Of a stretch of 64,000 nucleotides of DNA, positions 51,304 through 59,405 are shown piece by piece. Source of the stretch: an uncultured Bacteroidales bacterium (GTDB taxonomy: Bacteria > Bacteroidota > Bacteroidia > Bacteroidales > Paludibacteraceae); contig CADCEV010000003.1 of NCBI GenBank assembly GCA_902800525.1, positions 153,459 to 217,458 of the forward strand, given 5' to 3'. The notes beneath the pieces are model-generated. The model made no database searches, had not been told where the DNA came from, and worked only from the letters and a program-made list of their open reading frames with translations. The first letter of the stretch is position 1. Each line of letters begins with the position of its first letter. The translations under genes and the position numbers were made by a program.

Positions 51304-52419
51304 TTATTTTTGTTTTAAGTTATATTTATCAATAATCGTGCCGTTTTGTACCACAAAAGCGCCGGGGTTCGCGCGAACGACCGTTTTGAGTGTTACGGGG
51401 TCGATTGTGCAGAATGCCTGTTCCGCTGTTTCCTCGTCCATGCCCATTTCAGTAGCGAACGCATAAATATCGTCTTCGCCCGAGCCTGTCAGGAAATAGA
51501 TCGATAAACCATCATTGGTCATTTGCTCGTACATCTTCACTGCTTTGGCGGCTTGCTTGCGGTCGGTCTTTTTGAGGTCGTACATTGCAATGAGCGTCAC
51601 CGGCTCTTCGGATTCGAGAATGTCGTACGTAATATCGTCGAAGTTCATGGTCAGGATCTCAAAGTCATGGATCGGTGCTTCGTAACCTTTCTTGACGAGC
51701 ACGGATTTCTGGTCCACGAATTTCCAATCGGGGTCGCCTTTGGGGTAGTTCTCCAAGGTGAACTCCTGCTGCACACCGTCTTTCTCGTAGATGAGGGTCG
51801 TCTCGTAAACATCCGGCTCGGCGTCTTCGGGAATTTCCATTAACTGAGGGATGTTATTGCCGATCTTGTACGGTCTGAAATCCATCAGCGGCAGGTGGTG
51901 ATAGGTGTATTCCATCAGCCCGAAGCCGGCAAGGAACGTGACGACGGCAATGCTCAGTTCCGCTTGCCACACAAAAGTCTGCGGGATCGCTTTGCGGCAA
52001 ATAAGCAGCACAACGACGAGAGACAGCAACACCACGTTTTTCCAGAAGGTCTGCCAGTTCGTCAGCACCAAGGCGTCGCCGAAACAGCCGCAGTCCGATA
52101 CGGGATTAGTCAGCGCGATCCACAGCGTGAGGGGCGTCATCACCAGATAGAAAGCGAGGGAGAGCCAGCTTGTCCATTGCGTGCGTACATTAAAGAGCAT
52201 GCACGCGCCCAAGACCAATTCCGTGGAAATGAGCGCAATCGCCGCCACTTCCGCCAAAGGCAGCAAGTCTGTGAAGAAACCGCCGAAGGCTTTGAGATAG
52301 TCTTCTATCTTATAGACGGTGCCTAACGGGTCGATGGCTTTGACGAAGCCTGAAAAGAGGAATGTGAGCGCCAATAACGTCCGCGCGCAACTTCCTATTA
52401 TATGTTTTGATTTTTTCAT
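51304..52419 (-). CDS. BT_3928-family DoxX/MauE-like membrane protein
   Basis: 371 aa. N-terminal four-helix DoxX/MauE-like membrane domain (LLALTFLFSGFVKAIDPLGTVYK, ALISTELVLGACMLF, NPVSDCGCFGDAL). The CGC pair is conserved in MauE-type proteins that handle thiols. The soluble C-terminal half (about 240-371) has a thioredoxin-like pattern but no CxxC. It is paired with DUF1599 and tpiA genes as elsewhere in Bacteroidota. Role not established; redox maturation of exported proteins is a guess. Confidence 0.85.
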   Translation of the reverse strand: MKKSKHIIGSCARTLLALTFLFSGFVKAIDPLGTVYKIEDYLKAFGGFFTDLLPLAEVAAIALISTELVLGACMLFNVRTQWTSWLSLAFYLVMTPLTLWIALTNPVSDCGCFGDALVLTNWQTFWKNVVLLSLVVVLLICRKAIPQTFVWQAELSIAVVTFLAGFGLMEYTYHHLPLMDFRPYKIGNNIPQLMEIPEDAEPDVYETTLIYEKDGVQQEFTLENYPKGDPDWKFVDQKSVLVKKGYEAPIHDFEILTMNFDDITYDILESEEPVTLIAMYDLKKTDRKQAAKAVKMYEQMTNDGLSIYFLTGSGEDDIYAFATEMGMDEETAEQAFCTIDPVTLKTVVRANPGAFVVQNGTIIDKYNLKQK

Positions 52420-52458
52420 GTCTATCTATAATTATCAATTCTTAGCCCACAAATGGCA

Positions 52459-52477
52459 CGATTATTTGGCTAAGCCA
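52459..52477. repeat. 17-bp palindrome in DUF1599/BT_3928 gap
   Basis: ATTTGGCTAAGCCAAAT within a 72-bp gap flanked on both sides by TATCAATT-type repeats. Confidence 0.6.
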
Positions 52478-52491
52478 AATTTTGTCAATTA

Positions 52492-53028
52492 TCAATTATC
52501 ATAGTGAATCAAATCAAAAATTGCGTAATTGATTATATCGAAATAGTTGCCTTCCACGCCCTCGGAAGAGATGGTTTTGCCGTCATGGGCGATGATGGTC
52601 TTGATGCGGATGATCTTCGCCAGAATCATATCTACGATCCCTTCTTTCGACATCTCGCGCCATGCCTCGCCGTAGTCGTGATTCTTGCGGAGCATCAGTT
52701 CTTTGGCTTCTTTGAGCACCTGGTCATACAGTTCGGTCGCCTCCTCGCTGCTCATGTCAATGGAATCGGCATAGCCCTTGCGGTCCTGGATAATCGCCAT
52801 AATGCCGTAGTTGACCACGGCGCGGAGGTTGCCTTCTATATCGTCGCCCACGAGGCTCACGCCCGTCTCCTGACGTTGACGGATATTACAGATCTTGATG
52901 TATAACTGATCGGTAATGCCGTGCAGACGGAAGATCCGCCACGAGGGACCATAGTCCTTCATTTTGTCAATAAATATCGCGCGGCATTGAGCGGTTACTT
53001 GATCAAATTGTTTATTAGTATCAGCCAT
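52492..53028 (-). CDS. DUF1599 protein
   Basis: 178 aa, two internally related halves (KMKDYGPSWRIFRLHGITDQLYIK and RKNHDYGEAWREMSKEGIVDMILAK), the diagnostic layout of DUF1599. The (D/N)YG.(A/S)WR pairs suggest a nucleotide- or metal-binding all-helical fold of the MazG/dUTPase-like kind, but no activity is known to me. It ends HYDN with a repeat-derived TGA-TAA stop. It starts 6 bp after the hisS stop, at the edge of a TTAAACTG repeat. Confidence 0.9.
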   Translation of the reverse strand: MADTNKQFDQVTAQCRAIFIDKMKDYGPSWRIFRLHGITDQLYIKICNIRQRQETGVSLVGDDIEGNLRAVVNYGIMAIIQDRKGYADSIDMSSEEATELYDQVLKEAKELMLRKNHDYGEAWREMSKEGIVDMILAKIIRIKTIIAHDGKTISSEGVEGNYFDIINYAIFDLIHYDN

Positions 53029-53055
53029 AACAGTTTAACAGCTTAACGTTTTAAC
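53029..53055. repeat. TTAAACTG-type repeat at hisS/DUF1599 junction
   Basis: AACAGTTTAACAGCTTAACG spans the last hisS codons (VKTLSC), its stop and the base before the DUF1599 ATG. Confidence 0.75.
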
Positions 53056-54372
53056 GAGCTCCCCGAGCTCCATTAATTCTTGTTCTCCGGAGGTCATGTT
53101 TTTGAGCATCACCTTGTTCTGCGCCATTTCGTCACCGCCTACAATCGCCACGAACGGGATCTGTTTGGTGTCGGCATAACCCATCTGTTTCTTCATCTTC
53201 GCGGGTTCGGGATAAACTTCCACGGCAATGCCGTTGGCGCGCAGCTCTTTTGCCCATCGGAGCGCATAACGCAACTCGTCCTGTCCGAAAGCAGCGAAGA
53301 GCACCTGTGTCGAAGACTGTAATGCCGCAGGGAAAAGGTTCAGTTCGGTCAATACGTCGTAGATACGGTCTGCGCCGAAGGAGATACCCACACCGGATAC
53401 GTTCGGCAGACCGAAAATACCCGTCAGGTTATCGTACCTTCCGCCGCCGGTGATAGAACCGATCTGTGCGTCCAGCGCCTTGACCTCGAAGATCGCGCCG
53501 GTGTAATAATTCAGTCCGCGGGCGAGACAAAGGTCTAAGTCAATGGATAATTGACAATTGACAATGGATAATTCGTCAAATATCTCTTCCATCTCGGCGA
53601 CACCCTTCAAACCGATCTCGCTTCCTGCCAAATACTCACGCAGCGAGGCGAGTTTGGCTTTGGGATCATTCTCCCTCCCTTCAGGGAGGGTCGGGGTAGG
53701 CTTCAGTATCGGTTGCAACGCCTCTACCTGTTCATCGCTCAGACCGCGTTCTTTGAGTTCGGCATTCACTGCCTCTACACCGATCTTATCGAGTTTGTCA
53801 ATTGCCACGGTGATATCTACGATCTTATCCGGCGCGCCGATCACTTCGGCTATACCGGCAAGGATCTTGCGGTTATTAATGTGCAGACATACGCGGATGC
53901 CCAAACGGCGATATACCTCCTCCACGATCTGGATAAGCTCCAATTCGCCGATCAGACTGTCCGAGCCGATTACATCCACGTCGCATTGATAGAACTCGCG
54001 GTAGCGGCCTTTCTGCGGTCTGTCTGCGCGCCATACAGGCTGTATCTGAAAGCGTTTGAAGGGGAAAGCAATCTCCTCGCGGTGTTGCACCACGTAGCGC
54101 GCAAACGGAACGGTCAGGTCGTAACGCAGACCTTTCTCCGGCGCCGATGCGGCTTTCTCACCGCTGTTCTGAATACGGAACAGCAGTTTGTCGCCTTCCT
54201 CTCCGTACTTACCCATCAGGGTGCCGATGTTCTCCATTGCCGGCGTTTCAATCTGCTGAAAACCATACAGACCGAACACGGAACGAATGGTGTCAAAAAT
54301 ATAATTACGGCGTGCCATTTCGAGTTGTCCGAAATCACGTGTGCCTTTTGGAATACTGGGTTTCTGTGCCAT
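53035..54372 (-). CDS. hisS: Histidyl-tRNA synthetase with two repeat inserts
   Basis: 445-aa class II synthetase. [18 protein letters not shown], motif 2 [15 protein letters not shown], HisA-type [16 protein letters not shown] and motif 3 [13 protein letters not shown] are present, then the anticodon domain. Two segments look like repeat insertions: residues about 224-234 ([11 protein letters not shown], a C-rich hairpin) and about 267-277 ([11 protein letters not shown], a CAATTGACAATGG repeat). Both are in frame and lie in a region linking core motifs, so the enzyme is probably functional. The C-terminus is written by a TTAAACTG repeat. Confidence 0.95.
   Translation of the reverse strand: MAQKPSIPKGTRDFGQLEMARRNYIFDTIRSVFGLYGFQQIETPAMENIGTLMGKYGEEGDKLLFRIQNSGEKAASAPEKGLRYDLTVPFARYVVQHREEIAFPFKRFQIQPVWRADRPQKGRYREFYQCDVDVIGSDSLIGELELIQIVEEVYRRLGIRVCLHINNRKILAGIAEVIGAPDKIVDITVAIDKLDKIGVEAVNAELKERGLSDEQVEALQPILKPTPTLPEGRENDPKAKLASLREYLAGSEIGLKGVAEMEEIFDELSIVNCQLSIDLDLCLARGLNYYTGAIFEVKALDAQIGSITGGGRYDNLTGIFGLPNVSGVGISFGADRIYDVLTELNLFPAALQSSTQVLFAAFGQDELRYALRWAKELRANGIAVEVYPEPAKMKKQMGYADTKQIPFVAIVGGDEMAQNKVMLKNMTSGEQELMELGELVKTLSC
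53541..53573. repeat. ATTGACAATGGATAATT repeat inside hisS
   Basis: Encodes [11 protein letters not shown] in frame. Shares AATTGACAATGGATA with the pyrH-frr spacer. Confidence 0.8.
53671..53704. repeat. C-rich hairpin repeat inside hisS
   Basis: CTCCCTCCCTTCAGGGAGGG stem followed by TCGGGGTAGGCTTC; coding for [11 protein letters not shown] on the minus strand. Confidence 0.8.
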
Positions 54373-54377
54373 AATTT

Positions 54378-54518
54378 TTATTTACGATTTTACGATTTAC
54401 GATTTAACGATTTATTGACGAGTTTTATTGATTTACGATTTACGCGGCGGACAATCGTCAATTATTCTCAATTGAACAATCAATCGTACCTCGTCAATCG
54501 TCAAATCGTCAATTATCA
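54378..54518. repeat. Composite repeat block between waaA and hisS
   Basis: 140-bp gap made of TTTACGATTTACG units, then TCAATTATTCTCAATTGAAC, then TCGTCAATCGTCAAATCG. The middle part is nearly identical to 59347-59380. It supplies the waaA TGA-TAA stop. No promoter box seen. Confidence 0.8.
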
Positions 54519-55769
54519 ATTCTCAAATATTTGCCCAAATATTTGATTGGTTGCCCCGAGTTCGCTCAGAACATACGCTGCGGCTTTGGCGCCGATCTCG
54601 GTATGTTGCTCCAACGCGGTGTTGAGGGCGGTTTCTGTCTCTTTATAGTTGCGGATGCTGCGTGCGGCGCCGGCGGCGATCAGTCCTTTCGCCTCGCGGA
54701 AATGCCGGTAGTTAGGTCCGAAGATCACCGGCACGCCGTACACCGCCGCTTCGATCGTGTTATGAATACCGACTCCGAAACCGCCGCCGATATACGCCGT
54801 TTGCCCGAAGCGGTAGATGGAGGACAGCAGTCCCATGGTGTCTATCAGCAGGACGCGTGCATGACGGAGAGCGTTCTGCCGCGCAGCGGGAGACAGGGCG
54901 GCTAAGGTCGTGTAACGCAGCGCCTGACCTTGGAACAGATTGAAGATCAGATGCAAATGCTCCTCGTCTATCTCATGCGGCACAAGGATCAGTTTGGTCG
55001 TCTGGTTCCAGTCGTTCGCCATGTACTCAGCCAGCAGTGCCTCGTCTTTCGGCCATGTACTGCCGGCAACGATCACGCGCTCGCATCCCTCGGTGAACTG
55101 CGCTACCGGGATCAGCCGCGGGTCGTCTTCTTTGAGCCCGGACTTGACGTCCATCACGCGGTCAAAACGGGTATCTCCGGCTACGGAGACTTGTGTCACT
55201 CCATGACGTTTGAGCAGCTCCAACGACTCCTCGTCCTGCACGTAAATATGACTCAGACAACGGAGCACCGACAAATACCATTTGCCGTACCACCGGAAGA
55301 AAATCTGCCCGGGGCGGAAGATAGCGGAAATAGAGTAGGCGGGTACGCCCTGCTTTTTCAATTCGCGCAGGTATGCCGGCCAGAACTCATATTTGACGAA
55401 AATAGCCATCTTCGGCTGCAAAGCCTGAATGAACTGTCTGGCATTCTTGGGGGTCGGGAAAGGCAGATAGAGCACTCCGTCCGCCAGCGGGTAGTTCTTC
55501 CTCGCCTCATAGCCGGAAGGAGAGAAGAACGTCACAATGATCTTGACCCCCTCTTTGTTCGCTTTGAGCCGTTCGATAAGCGGACGGGCTTGCTCAAACT
55601 CACCCACAGAGGCGGCATGAATCCATATCGCATTCTTGGGCAACATGCGCCCGTGAACGCTCACGCTGCCGTTCTGATAAGTTATCCCTTTCTGACCCTC
55701 GATGATCTGACGAGCCTTCTTATGCCCGAACAGGGATGCAAGCCATATTATGAAAAAATAGATATACAT
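54516..55769 (-). CDS. waaA: 3-deoxy-D-manno-octulosonic acid transferase
   Basis: 417 aa from the ATG at 55769. Adds Kdo to lipid IVA, at the inner face of the inner membrane. One N-terminal anchor (YIYFFIIWLASLFG), then HAASVGEFEQARPLIERLK with the catalytic Glu, VKYEFWPAYLREL, VAGDTRFDRV, VAGSTWPKDE and GGGFGVGIHNTIEAAVYGVP. The open frame runs far upstream through tsaD, but that part is a shadow. It ends IFEN at a repeat-derived double stop. First gene of the ten-gene minus run. Confidence 0.96.
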   Translation of the reverse strand: MYIYFFIIWLASLFGHKKARQIIEGQKGITYQNGSVSVHGRMLPKNAIWIHAASVGEFEQARPLIERLKANKEGVKIIVTFFSPSGYEARKNYPLADGVLYLPFPTPKNARQFIQALQPKMAIFVKYEFWPAYLRELKKQGVPAYSISAIFRPGQIFFRWYGKWYLSVLRCLSHIYVQDEESLELLKRHGVTQVSVAGDTRFDRVMDVKSGLKEDDPRLIPVAQFTEGCERVIVAGSTWPKDEALLAEYMANDWNQTTKLILVPHEIDEEHLHLIFNLFQGQALRYTTLAALSPAARQNALRHARVLLIDTMGLLSSIYRFGQTAYIGGGFGVGIHNTIEAAVYGVPVIFGPNYRHFREAKGLIAAGAARSIRNYKETETALNTALEQHTEIGAKAAAYVLSELGATNQIFGQIFEN

Positions 55770-55786
55770 AGTTTTCAAAAAGCGCG

Positions 55787-55854
55787 CAAAGTTACAAAAA
55801 AATCTCGACATACGCAAATTTATTTGCATATTTGCAAAAAAAATACTACCTTTG
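55787..55854. promoter_or_regulatory. Back-to-back divergent promoters waaA / tsaD
   Basis: Minus: -7 TAACTTTG (55794 to 55787), -33 TTTG (55818 to 55815). Plus: -33 TTTG (55823-55826), -7 TACCTTTG (55847-55854). Both spacers are 20 bp; here the -33 boxes do not interlock. Confidence 0.85.
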
Positions 55855-55872
55855 CACCCGATTTTGATAAAA

Positions 55873-56922
55873 ATGATGAAAAAACCAGTTGTAATACTTG
55901 CTATTGAGTCCAGTTGTGACGATACTTCGTCCGCTGTGATCGTAGATGGAATATTGCGGAGTAACGTCATTGCTTCGCAAAAAGTGCATGAGGAATATGG
56001 CGGTGTAGTGCCGGAGTTGGCGAGCCGTGCGCACCAGCAGAACATCCTGCCGGTGGTGGACACGGCGCTCAAACGTGCCGGAGTGACGAAAGAGGATATT
56101 AGCGCGATCGCTTTTACACGCGGACCGGGGCTGTTAGGCTCGCTCTTGGTGGGTACGTCTTTTGCCAAGGGCTTGGCGCTCTCGCTGCGGGTACCGCTCA
56201 TTGACGTGAACCACCTGCAGGGGCACGTTCTGGCGCATTTCGTGGAGGACGGTTCGGGCTTGAAGCATCCCTCTTTCCCCTTCCTGTGTTTGTTGGTCAG
56301 CGGCGGAAACAGCCAGATCGTCCTTGTGCGTGCGTATAATAATATGGAGATTATCGGTCAGACGATCGACGATGCAGCCGGCGAAGCGTTCGACAAGTGC
56401 GCGAAGGTGTTGGGCTTGCCGTACCCCGGTGGACCGTGGATCGACAAATTGGCAAAAGCGGGCGACCCGGACAAGTATCCTTTCGCCAAACCGAATATCA
56501 AGGACTATGACTATTCCTTCTCGGGGCTCAAGACCTCGTTCCTCTATACCCTCCGTGACCTGCTCAAAGCCAATGGGGTAGAGGCCATCGATGAGTTGGC
56601 GCAGAAGATCCCGAACCTGCGGGAAGACATGTGTGCTTCGCTGCAGGCAACGGTGGTGGACATACTGATGCGTAAACTCAAAAAGGCGGCGCAGGATCTG
56701 AAAATCACGCAGGTAGCGGTAGCCGGAGGTGTTTCTGCCAACAGTGCACTCAGACAGGCGTTTGTCGATTATGGCAAAAAATACCATTGGGAGGTGTTCA
56801 TCCCGCCCTTCTCTTTCACTACCGACAATGCCGCCATGGTCTGCCAAGCCGGCTATTTCAAATACCTCGACAGCGATTTCTGCGCCATCGACGAAGTGCC
56901 GTTCGCAAAAACCACCATTTGA
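55873..56922 (+). CDS. tsaD: tRNA N6-adenosine threonylcarbamoyltransferase
   Basis: 349 aa. Makes the universal t6A37 modification of ANN-decoding tRNAs with TsaB/TsaE. ILAIESSCDDTSSAV opens the ASKHA fold. The metal-binding H-x3-H is in DVNHLQGHVLAH. LLVSGGNSQIVLV, DDAAGEAFDKCAKVLGLPYPGG and VAGGVSANSALR follow. Starts are ATG at 55873 or 55876. The exosortase gene begins 6 bp after its stop. Confidence 0.97.
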   Translation: MMKKPVVILAIESSCDDTSSAVIVDGILRSNVIASQKVHEEYGGVVPELASRAHQQNILPVVDTALKRAGVTKEDISAIAFTRGPGLLGSLLVGTSFAKGLALSLRVPLIDVNHLQGHVLAHFVEDGSGLKHPSFPFLCLLVSGGNSQIVLVRAYNNMEIIGQTIDDAAGEAFDKCAKVLGLPYPGGPWIDKLAKAGDPDKYPFAKPNIKDYDYSFSGLKTSFLYTLRDLLKANGVEAIDELAQKIPNLREDMCASLQATVVDILMRKLKKAAQDLKITQVAVAGGVSANSALRQAFVDYGKKYHWEVFIPPFSFTTDNAAMVCQAGYFKYLDSDFCAIDEVPFAKTTI

Positions 56923-56928
56923 AAAACA

Positions 56929-57525
56929 ATGAGCAAACTACAAAGAATAAAGGAACTATTGACGCCGTATAGCGACGTGATCATTTTTATGGTCACGTTG
57001 CTGGCTGCCAATTATTTCTGGAAATTCACGATGCTCGGAGACGAGAGCGGCGAACAAGTAACATGGTTCGGGCTTGATTTGACGGCTTTCTTTGAGGCGG
57101 TGACGGTTCATGTGACGACGATGGTCTATCGCTTCGTTTACCTTTTCCGCGATACGGCGTACAGGGTGAATGATGTCACGATTCGTTTCCTCTCGGGTTC
57201 GGGCACTTCCATTGTTTGGGGCTGTACGGGTATCAAGCAGAGTTTCATCTTCTTTTGGCTCATCCTCACCGTCCGACCTGTCAGAATTCAAATCTCCAAT
57301 CTCAAATTTCAGATAGCGAAGCTGCTATACATTCCCGCGGGGTGGCTTTGTTGCTATCTCTTCAATATCCTGCGGATAGGACTCATTACGCTTTTCATGG
57401 AGTTTCATCCGTCGTGGTTTCCGCTCCTGCATGATTGGATTTTCAAGTACCTCTTTTATTTCATGCTTTTTTGTCTCTGGTGGTTCTTTGTTGAAAAGAT
57501 AAGACTCGTTGCTTTAAAGCGCTGA
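56929..57525 (+). CDS. Exosortase/archaeosortase-family membrane protein
   Basis: 198-aa integral membrane protein with about six helices. The family triad is visible: Cys99 in WGCTGIKQ, Arg149 in FNILRIGL and His168 in LLHDWIFKYLFY. Exosortases are membrane cysteine transpeptidase-like enzymes that process C-terminal sorting signals of surface proteins. No PEP-CTERM-like target or polysaccharide cluster is adjacent, so the substrate is unknown. Residues about 118-130 (VRIQISNLKFQIA), in a loop before the next helix, look repeat-derived. The 3' end overlaps the convergent Kef gene by 65 bp. Probably co-transcribed with tsaD. Confidence 0.85.
   Translation: MSKLQRIKELLTPYSDVIIFMVTLLAANYFWKFTMLGDESGEQVTWFGLDLTAFFEAVTVHVTTMVYRFVYLFRDTAYRVNDVTIRFLSGSGTSIVWGCTGIKQSFIFFWLILTVRPVRIQISNLKFQIAKLLYIPAGWLCCYLFNILRIGLITLFMEFHPSWFPLLHDWIFKYLFYFMLFCLWWFFVEKIRLVALKR
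57283..57318 (+). repeat. Probable repeat insert in exosortase gene
   Basis: AATTCAAATCTCCAATCTCA then AATTTCAGATAG: TCAAATCTC-type units, in frame, coding IQISNLKFQI. Confidence 0.5.
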
Positions 57526-59326
57526 TGATTTTCCATGTCTTGGAAGCCTGTGTAGTGTCTCCGGTCAGCAGGTCGGGGATGTCTGCACCGATGGCTTGCT
57601 CCGGATAGACGATCATGTAACTATGGTCGCTGAAGAACCGGTCCACCATGGTGGGTACTTGTTCGAAGAGCGGGTTATACGAAGGGGTCGAAGGGCGGGC
57701 ATTGAGCATAATGATCAAGTCGTCCGGCTGCATCTGTTTGGCGATCATCAGCACGTCTTCCCAATTCTCCATTTCCCGATAAGCCGCACGGAGGTATTTG
57801 CCTTTCCTTCGGCAGAAAGCCTGTACCACACGCTGCGTGTCCTCGTTGGTATAGAATACCACTTTCGCGCCTATCTGGCTGCTCAAACGCCGTACAAGAC
57901 CGAAACAGGTAATGAAATCATGCTCTTTCTCGGCATAACGGGGAATAGCCACCAACAGCCTCGAAACGGTATTGATCGGCTGCGAGGGGTGGTAAATTAG
58001 CGCGGCCTTGTGCTGGTTGTGAATAGCACGTATCGCATCGCTCCATTCGCTCTCGGATGCAATCTCCGGCTTGTGCAGTTCCGCTAATTCGCTTAACTCA
58101 TGCAACTCGTAATGGCGGTTTTCCGCCACACTCATCATGAGCCATTCGTTGTCCGTCTTCTCGCTCTCCATGCGCGCTTCTTCTTGCAATGCCAGCTGCT
58201 TGGCGGCGTACTCCGTAACGAACGAAGCCGAAGTGCAGAGTACCAGGATCATCACCACCGACGCATTCAGGATCTCCGCCGTGAAGATACCGGTCTGATA
58301 ACCGATCGTCACGATAGCTAACGTACCGGCGGCGGTCGCGTGCGTCAGACCGAAAATCATCTGACGCTCCGTACGTTGCAAGCCGAAGTTCTTCTGCGCC
58401 AAGTACGCTGCGAGCCATTTGCCGGCTAATTTGGTAACGATCATCACTACGGCGATACTGATCGTCAGCCAACCCTCCCACAGCAACGATATATCAATCA
58501 GCAGACCTACACCGATCAGGAACAGCGGTACGAAGATCGTATTGCCCACAAAATTGATGCGCTGCATCACGGGGCTTAAGTTCGGCACTAAGCGATTCAG
58601 CGAAGCGCCGCAGATAAACGCACCTAAAATCCCCTCCAAACCGCTCCAATCGGCTAACAGCGCCGAACAGATAATCATGATCATTACAATCAGGAAACCG
58701 CTCGTGGCATCCGTCCAGCGTTTGAAGAACCGTTGGGCAAGCCATGGGAAAAGCCCGATAATCACGCTCAAGGTCACCGCCACCTTTCCGGCGGACGCCC
58801 AGAACGAGAGCTCCTGTCCGTCCGACACCCCGCGGAGGAGCGCTAATACCAACAGCGAAAGGGAAATCGAGATCATCGTGCCGCCGATGGCGATGTTCAC
58901 GGCGTTGTTTTTCTGCACGCCGTAACGACCCACAATAGGGTAGGTCATCAGCGTGTGGCTGCCGTACATCGCGCCTAACAGCGCGCAGGTCTTCCATGAA
59001 TAGCCGAATAGCAGGCTCGTGAAAAGACCTAAAAGAAACGGAAAAAGGAATGAATACAGACCGAAAACGATGGACTTGCTGCGCTGCTGGCGAAAATCAT
59101 TTACATCCACCTCGATACCCGCCTGCGCCATGATATAGAGCATGCCTAATTTGCCCAGGGTCTGAATAGAACTGCCGTCACTGACCAGACCCAGACAACA
59201 CGGACCGGCTATAATACCCGCAGCAATAAAACCCACAATACTCGGAATGCGGATCTTGCGGCAGATCATGGGCATGAATAAAATCGTTGCCAGGATCAGT
59301 GCTATTATGCCTAACGAATTGCTCAT
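57461..59326 (-). CDS. Kef/CPA2-type cation:proton antiporter
   Basis: 621-aa transporter. About 12-13 helices in residues 1-385 with FIAAGIIAGPCCLGLV, YGSHTLMTYPIVGRYG and TKLAGKWLAAYLAQ. The cytoplasmic tail (about 390-621) resembles a USP-like or peptide-binding regulator rather than a TrkA-N domain (AVENRHYELHELSELAELHKPEIASE; VFYTNEDTQRVVQAF). Ion is probably Na+ or K+ against H+. The 3' end overlaps the exosortase gene; the 5' gap is a composite repeat. Confidence 0.88.
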   Translation of the reverse strand: MSNSLGIIALILATILFMPMICRKIRIPSIVGFIAAGIIAGPCCLGLVSDGSSIQTLGKLGMLYIMAQAGIEVDVNDFRQQRSKSIVFGLYSFLFPFLLGLFTSLLFGYSWKTCALLGAMYGSHTLMTYPIVGRYGVQKNNAVNIAIGGTMISISLSLLVLALLRGVSDGQELSFWASAGKVAVTLSVIIGLFPWLAQRFFKRWTDATSGFLIVMIMIICSALLADWSGLEGILGAFICGASLNRLVPNLSPVMQRINFVGNTIFVPLFLIGVGLLIDISLLWEGWLTISIAVVMIVTKLAGKWLAAYLAQKNFGLQRTERQMIFGLTHATAAGTLAIVTIGYQTGIFTAEILNASVVMILVLCTSASFVTEYAAKQLALQEEARMESEKTDNEWLMMSVAENRHYELHELSELAELHKPEIASESEWSDAIRAIHNQHKAALIYHPSQPINTVSRLLVAIPRYAEKEHDFITCFGLVRRLSSQIGAKVVFYTNEDTQRVVQAFCRRKGKYLRAAYREMENWEDVLMIAKQMQPDDLIIMLNARPSTPSYNPLFEQVPTMVDRFFSDHSYMIVYPEQAIGADIPDLLTGDTTQASKTWKIISALKQRVLSFQQRTTRDKKA

Positions 59327-59327
59327 T

Positions 59328-59405
59328 CAATTCTCAATTATCAATTGTCAATTATTCTCAATTGAACAATAAATCGTTAAATCGTAAATCGTCCAATCGT
59401 CAATT
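59328..59405. repeat. Composite repeat block between uvrA and Kef gene
   Basis: TCAATTATCAATTGTC, then TCAATTATTCTCAATTGAAC, then AATCGTAAATCG units. The middle matches 54457-54492 with one or two changes. Supplies the uvrA stop TAA. Confidence 0.8.

Noticed and set aside
55770-56201. 144-codon N-terminal extension of waaA
   Set aside because: It is antisense to tsaD and crosses both divergent promoters; the natural membrane anchor starts at MYIYFF.
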